A stretch of DNA of 64,000 bases from Siphonodentalium dalli (Eukaryota > Mollusca > Scaphopoda > Gadilida > Siphonodentaliidae), in the NCBI GenBank assembly GCA_032622095.1, contig CP136063.1, forward strand, positions 146,313,379 through 146,377,378, written 5' to 3'. Below the pieces are notes generated by a model. It ran no database searches, was not told where the DNA came from, and saw only the letters and a program-made list of their open reading frames with translations. The translations under genes were made by a program, and so were the position numbers. The first letter of the stretch is position 1. Each line of letters begins with the position of its first letter. Positions 35,645 to 47,944 of the stretch are shown piece by piece.

Positions 35645-38251
35645 GGGAGCATGTCAAAACCTCTTTCGCATATGCGAAAGAAATGCGAAAAAAGTGCGAA
35701 AAATGTGGCGTCATTGACGTCGTTTTTTCTACATTATCGGAGTTTTTTCGTCATTATCGCACGCCGTAACGTTGTACGTTTTCGTCAATTTTTCGTCATT
35801 TTCGCTGTCTTGGTTCGATGTTTTCGCAATTATCGCAGTTTTGTTTCGCAGTTTTGCTCAAATGTTCGCTGTTCTGTTTCGACATATTTTCGCAGTGTTT
35901 GTTTTCGTCAAGATCGCAGCATTAAATCCGTCAATATTGCTGCTGTGTCGATATGATTGGCAGGACAGTTTGTGTTCAATAAATACTCCATGGTCGCAGT
36001 TTTATACTGATGTGTCGCGAACGGGAAGATGTCGATCTCCATGCTGAAATTTCTCAGATCGGAGTGACAGTTTGTGTTCAATAAATACTCCATAGTCGCA
36101 GTTTTATACTGATATGTCGCGAACGGGAAGATGTCGGTGTCCATGCTGAAATTTCTCAGATCGGAGTTTTTATCATAAGAATTCCATTGATTTAATCGGA
36201 GTATTCGCCGATATGAAAACATTTCCGATTTGATCGGAGTTTATAAATGTAGGCCTATTAGTAAATTTCTCCGATCTACTGAAATCTCCGATTTGGTTAA
36301 TATCGGACAATTCAAACTTCGTTTAATAATAAACTATTATTAATAGAAGATTATTTAAAGTCCCAAATAAATTATTCCCAGACCCAATTTATATAATAGG
36401 ATAGGCCAACACAATCAATTCCTACGTTTTTATATCACACGGTGCCCGCAAATCCGTGGGTTTATAGCAGTGATATTGCATCACTGGTTTACAGTACATA
36501 TTACAGTACAGGTTGAAGTCCCCCTAAATCTCGAGCAATAATTGCTACACCGTCGCATTAATACTGCAGAGTGGTACCGTAAACAATGCAAATTTTGATT
36601 TCGAAAATCGTTTTTTTGTGTGATTATGTAACTTGTCTTCACTTTGGGTAAACCGTCACCATTTAATTGTGCGAACTATTATGAATAAAAGAATACAGCC
36701 GTGGACGACAATAAATTATTCCACAACCCCGATTTATAGTATGCCACGTAGAGTTAATTTCTACAGTTTCAATCTGTCTTTCTAGACCAGACACATATTT
36801 TAATGTGGACGCAAATCAGGGTGTTTACGGCATCGTCGGACAGTCGTAAACAATGCTTTAATTTTCGCAATATACGTATGAAATCATTGTTAGATATCGG
36901 AAGCGCAGCGTCATCATGATTAATTCGTCGGCGACATTTATACTTTTATTTCAAATCTACACATTTTATTCAATATATATCAGCGATCAGATGCGACAAA
37001 GTTAAGTTAATACAAAACATATTATATAATAGTTTGGAATTTCCACGAATAGCACAATCATGTTATGTTGTGCTATTTTTAGCACTAATTTCCCAGGCCA
37101 GTCCTAGTTTCGTTTGTGGGTAGCATTGACTGACAGAGGAGTTGAGTGTTATGTTTTTCTCGATTCTTTATTGAATGAATAATAAAAATATGGATATCAT
37201 ACCATTATAAAACAATGAACTTAGAGGGTATGGCTCTATATATGTCTGGCGTTGATAGAATGTGATGAGGGCTTGTTCTATATCGGGCCTATTGCTTCAA
37301 ATGCTGGATCATGTGGATGGACCGTTGTCGCTCCCGTTGTGGGTGGGTGCAGCTGGTTTCAAATTTCTGTGTGATTTCATCTTTTTTCTGTTAGATGTGT
37401 GATACCTGGGGTTGTGAAAACCCTAACTTCTTCGTACTGTCGACCTGTGTAAACTGCTGGTCTAATATTTTCCCAACTGCGTATATGTCCGCTACCGATA
37501 GATCTATTCGATTTCATCACTGTTTCTAGCCATGATCGAACTGATATTATGACATCAAGTCGCTTCATTTTGGAATTTTATATATCAGATGTGTTGTTTT
37601 TGTCCAACGAGTTAAACCATTGTTCACTAATTGAGAAGACATCACGACAACAACAAAACTGTCGCACAGTTCACGCATAGTTGTGAAGGACCGGTATATA
37701 CGTCATTATATGTCAGTAGACCTATATGTTTGTATAGCCTTTTGCTAAATGTCACCCCTTCACACATTTGGAATGGGTTGACTATTGTTTAATTAGGCCT
37801 TGTGCGAACTCATAGCTATCAAAACAGTCGAACTGTCAAGTCATTGTACTTGTGTGTTAAACGCATAGAGTTGTTTGTATGGCCTTTGGCTGACAGCCAA
37901 TAAAAATTCAGCTGGCATCTGATTACGCAGAAGTCAAAAATAAATGCGCGGATTTATGAAGTGCGACAACATCGTATGGATGTTTTAACTTTTCATCGTT
38001 TGCGAATATCGATCAATGTTTCGACGTCGCGACTTTCGCGTTGTCGAAAGTTTCGACATTTTACGGAAATTTTGGTCTGTTGTGGTTTCGACGTTATCGC
38101 ACTTTTATGGCCAGTCGCTTTCGACGTTATCGCATTATTTTTCGTCATTTCCGACATTTCGTTTTTGCACATTTACGTCAATTACGTCAAAACTTTTTCG
38201 ACATTATCGACAATATTTTCGCATATGCGAAAGAGGTTTTGACATGCTCCC
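35645..38251. mobile_element. Element with perfect 35-bp terminal inverted repeats and TTA duplications
   Basis: 35645-35679 (GGGAGCATGTCAAAACC...CATATGCGAAA) is the exact reverse complement of 38217-38251. TTA flanks both ends (35642-35644, 38252-38254). A 3-bp TTA duplication and GGG ends fit PIF/Harbinger-type transposons. Subterminal regions (~35690-35940 and ~37960-38210) are crowded with TTTTCG/ATTATCGCA/TTTCGAC motifs. No clear transposase; minus-strand frames at 35908-36222 and 37377-37568 are unassigned. Identical ends suggest fairly recent activity. Confidence 0.75.
35964..36167 (-). repeat. 102-bp tandem duplication that keeps a reading frame open
   Basis: GACAGTTTGTGTTCAATAAA... 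at 35964 and 36066 (102 bp apart). On the minus strand both copies translate in one frame as SDLRNFSMDTDIFPFA-type repeats of 34 residues. The length divisible by three may be chance or may indicate a coding repeat. Confidence 0.65.
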
Positions 38252-38254
38252 TTA

Positions 38255-40680
38255 TTCGTCTACAAATCTTTGAGTTTCTACTACCGTTTCTCAAGAGCAA
38301 AGGGCGCCAAGACATTCAACCGAGGGCAAACGGATGCGGCAGTGCATGTTTCCTGCCCATGGCATAATTCAGATTCTGCAAAAGCTAACGACTAATCAGT
38401 CAAATAATATTTTAGTGACAATTATTTTGTTCATAGAGTTAAAATAGTCTATGAAATGAGAATTTGAGTTAATGTTTCCTTTATCCAACTTGCTGTTCAA
38501 TCAAATAAGTTACTAGAATATTCGAATAGTGTTATAAATTTCAACTTTAAACCAAATAAACAAATGTAATTGCCACAAAAAGACTTACTCGAGTAATTGT
38601 TTAAGTGTGGAAAAATACGGAGCGTTTATTGTTAGTATATTGCCGATATCGCTGGATATCGTATGAATATGAATATGAATCGTGTTTTTTAACTCTAGTG
38701 GAATATATGTGCCATCCAGCTCACTGTCACCTATCGTGACTTTAATTTCAACAGACTGTTTACATCTCAATTGGTTATTACTATAACATAATATATCTTA
38801 AAACCAGTAGTTTGTGATGGTAGGGAGCGTGCGGGTGTATTCCGGTCTCTCATGTGGCATGAATCCACTGGGGACCATAATGGAAATAAATGGTCTTAGG
38901 ACTGTTTTCTTCCGCTATCCCCGATGGTTTTTGGTCACCTGTTAGTGCCGGACAACTCCTTTACAGGCCCATACACTATATAAACGCCATACTCATGCTG
39001 GGCTTTGGTCAGCTATGACAGTGGAGATGTACCACATGGTACAACTCATCCTTCCGTAGATGACCAATGTCCAGTAATAAATCAAATAATTTGGTATTCT
39101 AATTTCTATATTTTTACAATCTGTGTTTATCTGTCGCATGTCACATGTATATTACACATACACCATGTATTCCTGTTTTTTATATATACATGTAGGTTGT
39201 CCTACACAAATATGTGCTTAAAGACCATTAAAACGTATCTTATCTTATCTTATTTGACTTTTTTGTGAAAACGAATTACAAAATTTCTGACTGCTATTTT
39301 GTCACCAAAGTATAAATATAAGGCTTACATAAAACAGTAGATTGGAAATTATTATTTTTTACCGACGTATCTTATATCTCCTTTGAAATTACATATACGT
39401 ACGCATACAGACTTTGGAAGTTCAAACGGAACTAGATGAATTAAACTAGGCCTCAATCGAAAAAAAATTGGGGTATTTGCCGCTCATGCATAATCCATGT
39501 CATTTATTTGGCTCATTTTCAATATCAATCAGTCATCTGCGTGTAACGGAACAATACACGCAGTGAAATCTATAGACACAATTATATTCGGCATTATGCG
39601 AATTAATGATACTTTAAATTAATGCATATAAATGGAGAATTCGACAGTGTGAATGGGCAAAATTACAACAAAGACAACTGAAAACATAAACTTGGTTCGT
39701 ATATATATTGGATTATCCGAGCGAAGTTACCTGGCAAATACAAAACAATAGCAACCGCAGTAATATTATTTCCACGTGTCAGACAATCCTCCAAATTGTC
39801 ACTATAAATCGGTATGATCGTATACACGTCAGTTTTTTTTACAAACAAATAATGTAATATGTTCTTGTGTCAATCAATGTAAGAAATTTACAATACATAG
39901 TTCACGTATAAGACGAAAGTATAGCATGTTTTGTGAGAAGGCATTGTGTGTTCATGTGCTAATCTACACACAGCTGGTCGTTGTTTATATCATTTGTGCC
40001 TACCAGCAATAATACCACGTGTTCGCGTGACGTCATTGTTTGTATACAAAGATATCGCCTATTGCCGAGTAAATACATACTGCATGCAGATATAGGTTAT
40101 AACTTCCTAACAAGACCATAATAAATCAATGCCAAATAGGTGGAGCACATGGTTGTGAATTGACATCTGAGTTTGTGCTAGTCCGACTGAATGAATTATA
40201 CACTTTATTACAGTTTGCCATTTGAAGCCTATAACGTAGGCCAGGTGATTCATTTCTGATTCTTTTCTGGAAATGTTCTGATGTATATTGTGTACGTTAC
40301 AAATAAGATGTTCATTACAGTTCAAGGAAATTATTTCACAATTTCCCCGAATACACTTTACATGCAATCGTTTTCTGACTAGGGCAAAATATATATTTGA
40401 AATATTAATAATAGTAGAACACCAGTTATAACACCTAGCAGTCATCTTTGAACTAATCAAATGATTTAAAACAAAATTTTACGAATCGAATATTGGGATC
40501 CAATTGTATAACGAATTGAACATCAAATATTCGCAGGATCCTATTGTAGGGTGTGAAGGAAATTGTTGACTGATGCATGCACAGACAGATGGACAGACAA
40601 CTAACGCAAATTCATGGCAATAGTCCAAAGTTGACTTTGGCAAGTTGGTCTAAAAACATGTATTCAGATTGTCGCACTAA
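38255..40680. other. SMC5 intron with a possible retroposon 3' end
   Basis: 38820-39255 resembles a retroposed sequence ending in ACGTATCTTATCTTATCTTA, a short tandem tail seen on CR1-like and SINE 3' ends. Near 40550-40660 is a decayed repeat tail (GACAGATGGACAGAC, CATGGCAATAG). Nothing else supported. Confidence 0.4.
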
Positions 40681-40687
40681 CATAAGA

Positions 40688-40805
40688 ACGGGGTCTCAGC
40701 TGCCCCGTGAGAACTGGTTCGCATTCAGTTTTGGACACGGTGCACATTCGTCAATGTCACGGTGGCGCTTGCAATTTCACAACAAATGGACCGGACATTG
40801 CAGTA
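40688..40805 (+). repeat. Exon-like segment, left copy of an inverted pair
   Basis: GGGTCTCAGCTGCCCCGTGA through TTTTGGACAC and CAATGTCACGG matches the reverse complement of ~42625-42712. One frame reads LSCPVRTGSHSVLDTVHIRQ then CHGGACNF and stops at a donor-like AATG|GTAAGC (~40807). Family unknown. Confidence 0.5.
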
Positions 40806-40809
40806 AATG

Positions 40810-42600
40810 GTAAGCATCTCTATCGTTATCAAGGATATACTAAATGTGTGAGCGTTCATAGATTTTGTTGCTATATATAACAATACTAACCATTCATTGG
40901 ATCAATGTTCGTCGGCCAAACTTCAAAATATCGAACCGATCAGTAAGATTTGGTAGTTATATTCCCAGTGTCTGTTTTTAAATGCTATTTTCGCTACAAA
41001 AGCACACTTTACCAGCTGATTTTTGCTAATATTTCATTGAGGCGATTTCTGCTTGTCCTAACACGATATGAAATGTCAAATATATCAAAGGTATTCGCAC
41101 CATATGCATCTTTTTGTTGCAAGTCAAGCATGCCCCAGGCCCAAGCATTTTAGGATGCTAAGATTCGCATTCTGCATACTTTGATAGGCCCCAGTGCGCA
41201 TTTTGAATAGCTCTAGCAGTCGAAATGGGGTAACATGCCTTGGAATCATGTGGAATGTTTCAAAATGAGCCATACCTGAGTAATATATATATATTCCAAT
41301 CAATTGTGGACACATTTGTTCCTAAGCGGATACTTTATGACACATTATGCCTTTATTGTTCGTATATATACTATAGCTAGTATATGCTGAGTTTATGTAT
41401 ATTTTTGGCACATGTATTGGTAGTGTGATCTCAAGCCTCTCTGTGTCCTTAATATAACCTCAATTATGGCACGTGTGGTTAGAACATTGTCCCAAAGATT
41501 CCCTCATCGGAGATATATAGACATGGATGTCATCACAGTGAAACCTGAGTGTATGTTAAAGACGTTTCACCCGAATACTTGTAGAAGTTTTCATGCATGG
41601 ACCAACATGAATACGAAGACCAGTAAGGGGTAACAACTTGGGTTTTCTTGATTTGTGTATTAAGCATATTTCGAGGTATGTAGTTTTACATTTTAGCTAT
41701 ATGCACATTCCTGAGGGTAATGTTAAAATATTTTTAACTTGTTAAAATGACACATACCTCTCATATACCAATTCCCTGAATTTTTCAGAGCAATTTCAGG
41801 CGCTCCTATTGCCAACACAAGAGCGAATATTCAGATGGGGCTTTGGATCTGCTCACCAAACCGACGAAATTGTTTTATTAATAAAGAAGGATAGCCCTGC
41901 CAAACGTTGGAAAGGTCAAATATAGAATGATTCGATTTGGCACTACACGAAGTGACATGACTCCAGCATTTGGGTGGCGCGTGAATTAGGACTCCATGAC
42001 GCTAGAAAAAAAATAAAATGCGGAACCAAGTCCCGAAGTTCATCACAAACTTATAAATTGAAATGAAATTTATCACAAGTAATCAGTGATGTGTGGAGTT
42101 ACTGGTACTGTACCACAACTAGCATTTGGAAATGTGTCGAAATGCCTGCAAAGAATGTGTTTACTGCTGCAAAAATCTGCAGTCAAACGGCAAGGCATCG
42201 GATCGAAACTGGGGCATTTGATCGGATGCGAACAAAAATGATAACATAAGATCAGAGGGGCACGTAGCATTTTTCGACTCATTTCAAAAGTCTTCTCTTG
42301 TGACTTAGACGTGAAATATGACCATGATCGGTGGTCTGTGAGTGAGGAGATATAGGAAACTGGCTGTACAATAAAAAAACACACATGCGGTTGGTGTGTA
42401 TTAAATGTAATTAGTCCGACAAGTTTCCATTGAAAATTCATTGAGTGATAGCTGTCTTGAACATATGACAACAAGCACACAGTTTTCAGCTAAAACAGCA
42501 AATAAACTATTGAATCGATAGCATTGAGTTATTTGAAAAATAACCGTAGCATCAAATGTAGATTAATCTCACCATCGCCTGTGCAAAATGCCACTTATCT
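40810..42600. other. Spacer between inverted copies; no assigned gene
   Basis: Contains a 135-codon minus-strand frame (42073-42480) with clustered Cys near its end (PCRLTADFCSSKHILC) that I cannot assign. The rest is AT-rich. Confidence 0.35.
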
Positions 42601-42624
42601 GAGATGACATATTTTCTCGATCTG

Positions 42625-42895
42625 AAACGAACCGTGACATTGGCGAATGCACACTGTGTCCAAAACTGAATGTGAACCAATTCTCACGGGGCAGCTGAGA
42701 CCCTGTGATAAGAGAAGTTGAAATAATGCCGATGTGCTGTGTGCATTTCGTAATAATACTGAATGGGTCCCAAATATGTGAAGTGGGAATACACAATTCA
42801 TCACTGCAACCATAAGATACATCGATAATAAGAGCAAAAAATCCCCACCGGAGCAGCTCCAGGGAGACAATGATAGCTTTATTCTCCCAGCACAT
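42625..42895 (-). other. Exon-like segment, right copy, with upstream hydrophobic ORF
   Basis: 42712 down to ~42625 matches the segment at 40688 in opposite orientation, just after acceptor-like TCTCTTATCACAG. Upstream (42895 down to 42713) a frame starting MCWENKAIIV continues SLELLRWGFFALIIDVSYGC, a signal-peptide-like stretch, then several Cys. Could be a fragment of a secreted-protein gene or a transposon gene. Confidence 0.3.
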
Positions 42896-43259
42896 TTACA
42901 TATATAGTGCCCCGCATGTAGCCACAATTCATGTCAAAAATTGAATGTTCCAAACACATAATTATATTTCATCAGACGTGCCCTAACTCAAACCGATCAA
43001 AGTCAGTTATTATCAGTCATCCTTATTTTCATTGTTTGACATTATATGATATACAGCAACTGTTATTACAATTAGCAAATGACCGCATCTCATGTTTGCT
43101 GGGCTTTGTGTTTTCTCATTGACCTATCTATGCTACTTTACAGTGAAAAACTACTCAAATTTTCAAACCACACGACAAACCATGGTCGCCCAGTTTGGGT
43201 TTTGTGTCTTCCAAACAACCTCAGTTATTTTTCCTAGCAGAAACCGTTTAATCCCTTAC

Positions 43260-43335
43260 CAGGTAGTCTTTGCTATCACTGACGTTCTCCAACTGTCGCT
43301 TTAAACTATCCAGCTGTTTTTGTAATTCATTTAAC
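43260..43335 (-). CDS. SMC5: SMC5 exon: N-terminal coiled coil
   Basis: 76 bp, acceptor AATTTATAG, donor GTAAGG. The first base completes AGG (Arg) from the exon at 45511; ends in phase 0 at CTG. It encodes LNELQKQLDSLKRQLENV and SDSKDYL, corresponding to the EDLQNELKTTEN region of vertebrate SMC5 (recall). Confidence 0.8.
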
Positions 43336-43379
43336 CTATAAATTTTAGAAGACATATCAATCACTAAATTATTTTTAAA

Positions 43380-43543
43380 CAAGAGCATCACTGGGCCATG
43401 GCTAATAATTTACTTGTAAATTGTGATTAAATCATGAGAATTAAGCTGAAACAGGACCATAGCTCATGTAAAAAAGATTGTACAAAACCCATATTTGAAC
43501 TTAGCCTGTATTTTGGCTACAAAACAGACATCCCAACTAAGAC
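43380..43543 (+). repeat. R3 copy
   Basis: ACAAGAGCATCACTGGGCCATGG, AGGACCATAGCTCATG and TAGCCTGTATTTTGGC follow the R3 order. Confidence 0.55.
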
Positions 43544-44181
43544 AATAACATCTATGTGTGATATCAGTTGGGATGATGCTGTTTTGGACAGAGTCCCCTC
43601 CCCCATTACTCTTCTATATCGGCCTTTATGCCCAGAATCATGGGCGAGAGTTATCTTGCTTATATGTCTTCGGACAAGGTCAATTCGATATGCTTTGCAT
43701 ATATAAACAAAGATGGCAACCTTTTACAAGCAACGATGATATCAAACATGCTTATATCAGAGGTCTGTTAAATGTCAAAGCAACAAGATCTATAAGTAAA
43801 CAAAGCCTTATTTTCCAAGGAATTTTGATTTGTCATGCTATCAGAAAATGCATGTAAACAATAATAACGTCTATGTGTGATATCAGTTGGGATGATGCTG
43901 TTTTGGACAGAGTCCCCTCCCCCATTACTCTTCTATATCGGCCTTTATGCCCAGAATCATGGGCGAGAGTTATCTTGCTTATATGTCTTCGGACAAGGTC
44001 AATTCGATATGCTTCGCATATATAAACAAAGATGGCAACCTTTTACAAGCAACGATGATATCAAACATGCTTATATCAGAGGTCTGTTAAATGTCAAAGC
44101 AACAAGATCTATAAGTAAACAAAGCCTTATTTTCCAAGGAATTTTGATTTGTCATGCTATCAGAAAATGCATGTAAACAAT
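43544..44181 (+). repeat. Recent 319-bp tandem duplication
   Basis: 43544-43862 and 43863-44181 are nearly identical; I saw only two differences (ACATCT/ACGTCT and CTTTGCAT/CTTCGCAT). The unit is the interior of the MITE family at 18170-18697. It makes two copies of a 99-codon frame that is not conserved in the older copy, so not a gene. Confidence 0.9.
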
Positions 44182-44560
44182 ACAATAAACGAATGTATCA
44201 TCACTTTACCTTTTTCTATCTAGGAAAATGATATATCATTTTGAAGAGAGATTAATTTTCGGACATGTCAGCTGATTAATCACGTTCAGGGGTTTACATG
44301 AATGCCGGGTTCAATATGTACATGTAGTACATCTTTTGAATGAAAGACCATTATAAATGAGCAACAGGGCAGGATTCGGTCGAAAAACAGCATCACCCAA
44401 CCGATATCCCAAGCTGTTGTGGACCGAGAAGACTTAGTCTAATCCAAACGTTGGTTGTGATAAAATAATCCAAACTAAGGTTATCGATTCGGTCCAAAAA
44501 CAGCATCATCCCAACCGATATCCCAAGCTGTTGTGGACCGAGAAGACTTAGTTATGCAAA
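44182..44560. repeat. Right end of the MITE, present twice
   Basis: Continues the 18170-type MITE to CTGTTGTGGACCGAGAAGACTT at ~44430, and the same terminus recurs at ~44550 after GGTCCAAAAACAGCATCATC. The matching left terminus is missing, so the copy is truncated and rearranged. Confidence 0.6.
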
Positions 44561-45268
44561 GAGTAAAATCCAAGACGGCTGCTGGTGGCCATGTTTTTCA
44601 TCGAAAATAGTTCAAATTTGATGGCTCCCATCTAGAGGTGATCCTAAACATGCCAGCAAATTTTCAAAACAATTCTCCAATAAATTCGGCTGAGAGCTGA
44701 GCCGGTGGATTCAAATCTGAAATCCAAGATGGCTGCTGGCGGCCATGTTTTATAATGAATTTCAGAAAAAAATTATGGCTCCCATCTAGAGGTAACCCCA
44801 AAGACCAATACGAAGTTTGGTGATGATAAGATAAGGGATGTGGTCTGTCGGGTGAGCCAAAGGATTTAGTAATGCAAAGAGTAAAATAAAAGATGGCTGC
44901 CGGTGGCCATGTTTTTCATCGAAAATCGCTAAAATTTAATAGCTCCCATCTAGAGATGATACTTAACATGCCTGTAAATTTTCAAAACATTTATCCGATA
45001 AATGCGAGCTGAAGGGTGTGTTGATGGATTAAAATTTTAAATTCAAAATAGTTGCCAGCCATGATTATTAACGAATTCGGAAAAAATTGATGGCTCCCAT
45101 CTACAGGTCACACCGAAGATCCATATGCTGCTGTTGCTGCTGGTGGCAATGTTTTTCATTGAAATTCAGAAAAATTTGATAGCTCTCATCTATAGGTCAC
45201 CCTGAAGCGAAAAATATGAAGTTTGATGATGATCGGATGAGGTACAAAGTAAAGTTGAGCTAAAAAGG
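44560..45268 (+). repeat. R2 copy
   Basis: Units with AAAGAGTAAAATCCAAGACGG, GGCTCCCATCTAGAGGT and GGTGATGATAAGATAAGG, closing with AAAGTAAAGTTGAGCTAAAAA. Confidence 0.65.
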
Positions 45269-45510
45269 TATTTCTTTGGGGATAATAAGAACCTGATCCA
45301 GGATGAAAACTTCAAGAAGTTAGTGTACATGTGAATATATAAAGTACAACTTTCGACACATCAGATCAGATTAGGGAATGCTGAGCCATCTGAAGTGAAT
45401 CGATATGCCCACGACAATGTGTTCAGCAGGCAAGGTTCAATAGTTGCATAGTATATGCATTCCCATGAAGCACTACTGAAGTTTACCACAGATTTTGAAA
45501 TATATCTAAC

Positions 45511-45572
45511 CTCTGCATTCGATCATCCTCAAGGTTTTTCTTCTCCTTAAGGTCATCATTTGCTTCTTCAAT
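45511..45572 (-). CDS. SMC5: SMC5 exon: N-terminal coiled coil
   Basis: 62 bp, acceptor TATTTTGTAG, donor GTTAGA. Phase 0 in, phase 2 out (CAG AG + G). It encodes IEEANDDLKEKKNLEDDRMQ. Found only from its splice signals, phase and the need to bridge the neighbouring coiled-coil exons; the joined protein from here to the hinge aligns with vertebrate SMC5 without an obvious gap (recall). Confidence 0.75.
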
Positions 45573-45585
45573 CTACAAAATATGA

Positions 45586-46685
45586 AAGTGTCAATGACAC
45601 TCTAGCTCAACTTGGGGAGGCATTAATAATTTTACGCTGAGCAGTCAATTGAATGATAAAGAAGGAATGTAAAAAAGTTTCAGTAAATGAATTGTATTGT
45701 GTAAGTGAAATTAATTTCATTCCAAACATTTCTCCACTAAGGGGGTGTTTATACATTAGCCGGCAAAGATACTATTCACTTTAGCCGGTTAGTGATAACA
45801 ATAGAGTGTTTATACTTCGCCGGATAAGAATTACAGATATCCGGATACGCAGCTATACGGTTTTCAACTTTTGGATAAAATGATTTAGTACAAGCATCTG
45901 ATTGTCGTATGGATTCTAATTCGGTCAAGTTTGATGTTTATCTGGGGTCATGCCGTCATGGATGATTTGCTTTCAACAATTAACTCGAACAATATTATTG
46001 TGTAAATACTAACTGATGATATACAAGTACTCTGCATGTGCATGGTACATTTGTTGCGCATTGAGGGAATTAAATGTGCGTGTTCATGTACATGTATGTT
46101 CATATATATATATGGAAGAAATGGGATGGCACGTTTCAATGTATTCAAACTTAATGGACAATTAGTTCAATAATCTAAATCTGAGTGCGCCGTGGACATA
46201 TATACACAGGGACGGGTCTAGAGGGCCTGATTTGGAAGTGTGGGACTGTTTGGAATTTCCAACTGCACCAAACCTTGAATCTTACCAAACTCACAAGTTC
46301 GCGAAATCCATGTACGCACAACGTTGGGCTTTAATCTAACTTCCCACTTACAGTAAACCTCTAGGCGGCCCCGTATTGAGGCATTTCCTTTAGATCTGAA
46401 CCTGTGTCTAAACCTGGAAATTGCCCAATTCCTAACATGTTTAGTGGCATGACATCAAGCAACTTGAACCCCGATTTGATTCAGCTAAATTAGATAGCTG
46501 TTTAACTGACAATGGGGGCGGGACCAAGACATAATATCATCGACCGATCATGGTTATGGCCAGGTGTGAGAACATTTTTAAATCTGAAGCCTGAAAAGTG
46601 CAAAATCCCAGCATCCAGACTTGCCTTAAGATTTCCAATTGTTGGACATTTTCCAAACTTGACACACCTCTAAGGGGTCATCTCA
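45586..46685. other. R2 5' end, then intron sequence
   Basis: GTGTCAATGACAC with TAGCTCAACTTGGGGAGGC at 45589 is an R2 5' end. GTGTTTATAC with GCCGG recurs at ~45748 and ~45807 and may be a transposon end. No gene. Confidence 0.45.
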
Positions 46686-46689
46686 AAAC

Positions 46690-46930
46690 TACTATCGGCA
46701 AATCAGCCTATTTCCCCAATAGATCCCGATAGCATATATATGCAGTTATCGGGAAATTATCGGCAAATGACGCAACGTTTTTTGGGAAATTATCGGAATA
46801 TTTACATAGTCTATCGGGATTCTATCGGAGTTTACTTTCATTTCGGAGTATCATATTCCAAAAACAACGCGCATGTTGTTTGGAAAGTTTCTGTATCGGG
46901 ATTACTCCGGACTTTTATCGGGATTTTATG
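46690..46930. repeat. Cluster of TATCGG motifs
   Basis: TATCGG(G/A/C) recurs about ten times in 240 bp (TTATCGGGAAATTATCGG and similar). Resembles subterminal motif clusters as at 32716 and inside 35645-38251. Confidence 0.5.
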
Positions 46931-46934
46931 TTTT

Positions 46935-47940
46935 ACAGGCCTATCTTTTATATTATTGATTTAATAGTTACCTAACATGAGAAATCGTTAGAATCATAAA
47001 GTTTTACAGTATCAGCTGGGGGACACGTGTCGTAGAACTATTATATGTTATACTGTGGTTATCAGTAGGTGCTACGTACATACAATATCGGTATTTTACC
47101 CGTACAATACGCCAACCCATCGGGAAATCTTCAAAATCAATTCGCGGGGAGCATACCCAAATATGTATGCAGTTGTATACTATCTCAAAGCTTGTGTTTG
47201 TAATATGTATAAATACATCCGACTTTTAAATGTGGAGGAAATAAAGATATAAATATATTATAGCAAATTTATATAAACGATTTGTATTTATTCGCGAATC
47301 GCCGACGACACAATTAATGCATGCACATGCAATCGAATGCAGTCTTGACATGAGATGTCGTATGTTCTATTTTTAGCCCGATTCCAGGAATTAGGGTCAT
47401 CGATATTTACGTTTCTGGGAACAACACACGTGGCATTGCAGTTCGAGTATGTCTTGAAGAAGACAAATCATTATCAGATTTCACACAGTGAACGGATTTT
47501 AAAATAAAACAATTTCAAACATGGGACTCCAGCTTAAAACAAATATCGGGCCTGTAGGCCTACGTATATTCCGAAAAATAGCCTAGGCGAAATTTATTGC
47601 AATGTGCGACAGCATTCGATGTGCTTTATAACGCAATTGCATTTTTTGCTTACCAGCACATGCATGGATCGAAAACAACAAAACTAGCCAGTAGACAGCA
47701 GTAGAAAGAAAAATATAACTCCACAGTGGGTTAAACTTTAAGCATGAAATTTTGCTGTTATGCCTACATTCTGCATGGTCATGCAGTTTCAAGGGGGGGG
47801 GGGAAGCTGGTACATCGATCATGCACGCCATGAATATCTACTCGGTTCTCTACCTTTTAGTCAAGAGTATATAGAGATCGCTCTTCGTGATATGACTGAC
47901 CCATCATCCAAAGATTATTCCTGAAGACTATCGATACAGG
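46935..47940. other. No gene seen
   Basis: Intronic AT-rich sequence with a G-run near 47790. Nothing supported. Confidence 0.4.
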
Positions 47941-47944
47941 TGAC

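Noticed and set aside
43558-44176. Two tandem 99-codon ORFs as a gene pair
   Set aside because: They are a DNA duplication of MITE interior; the older copy at 18180-18690 does not keep the frame.
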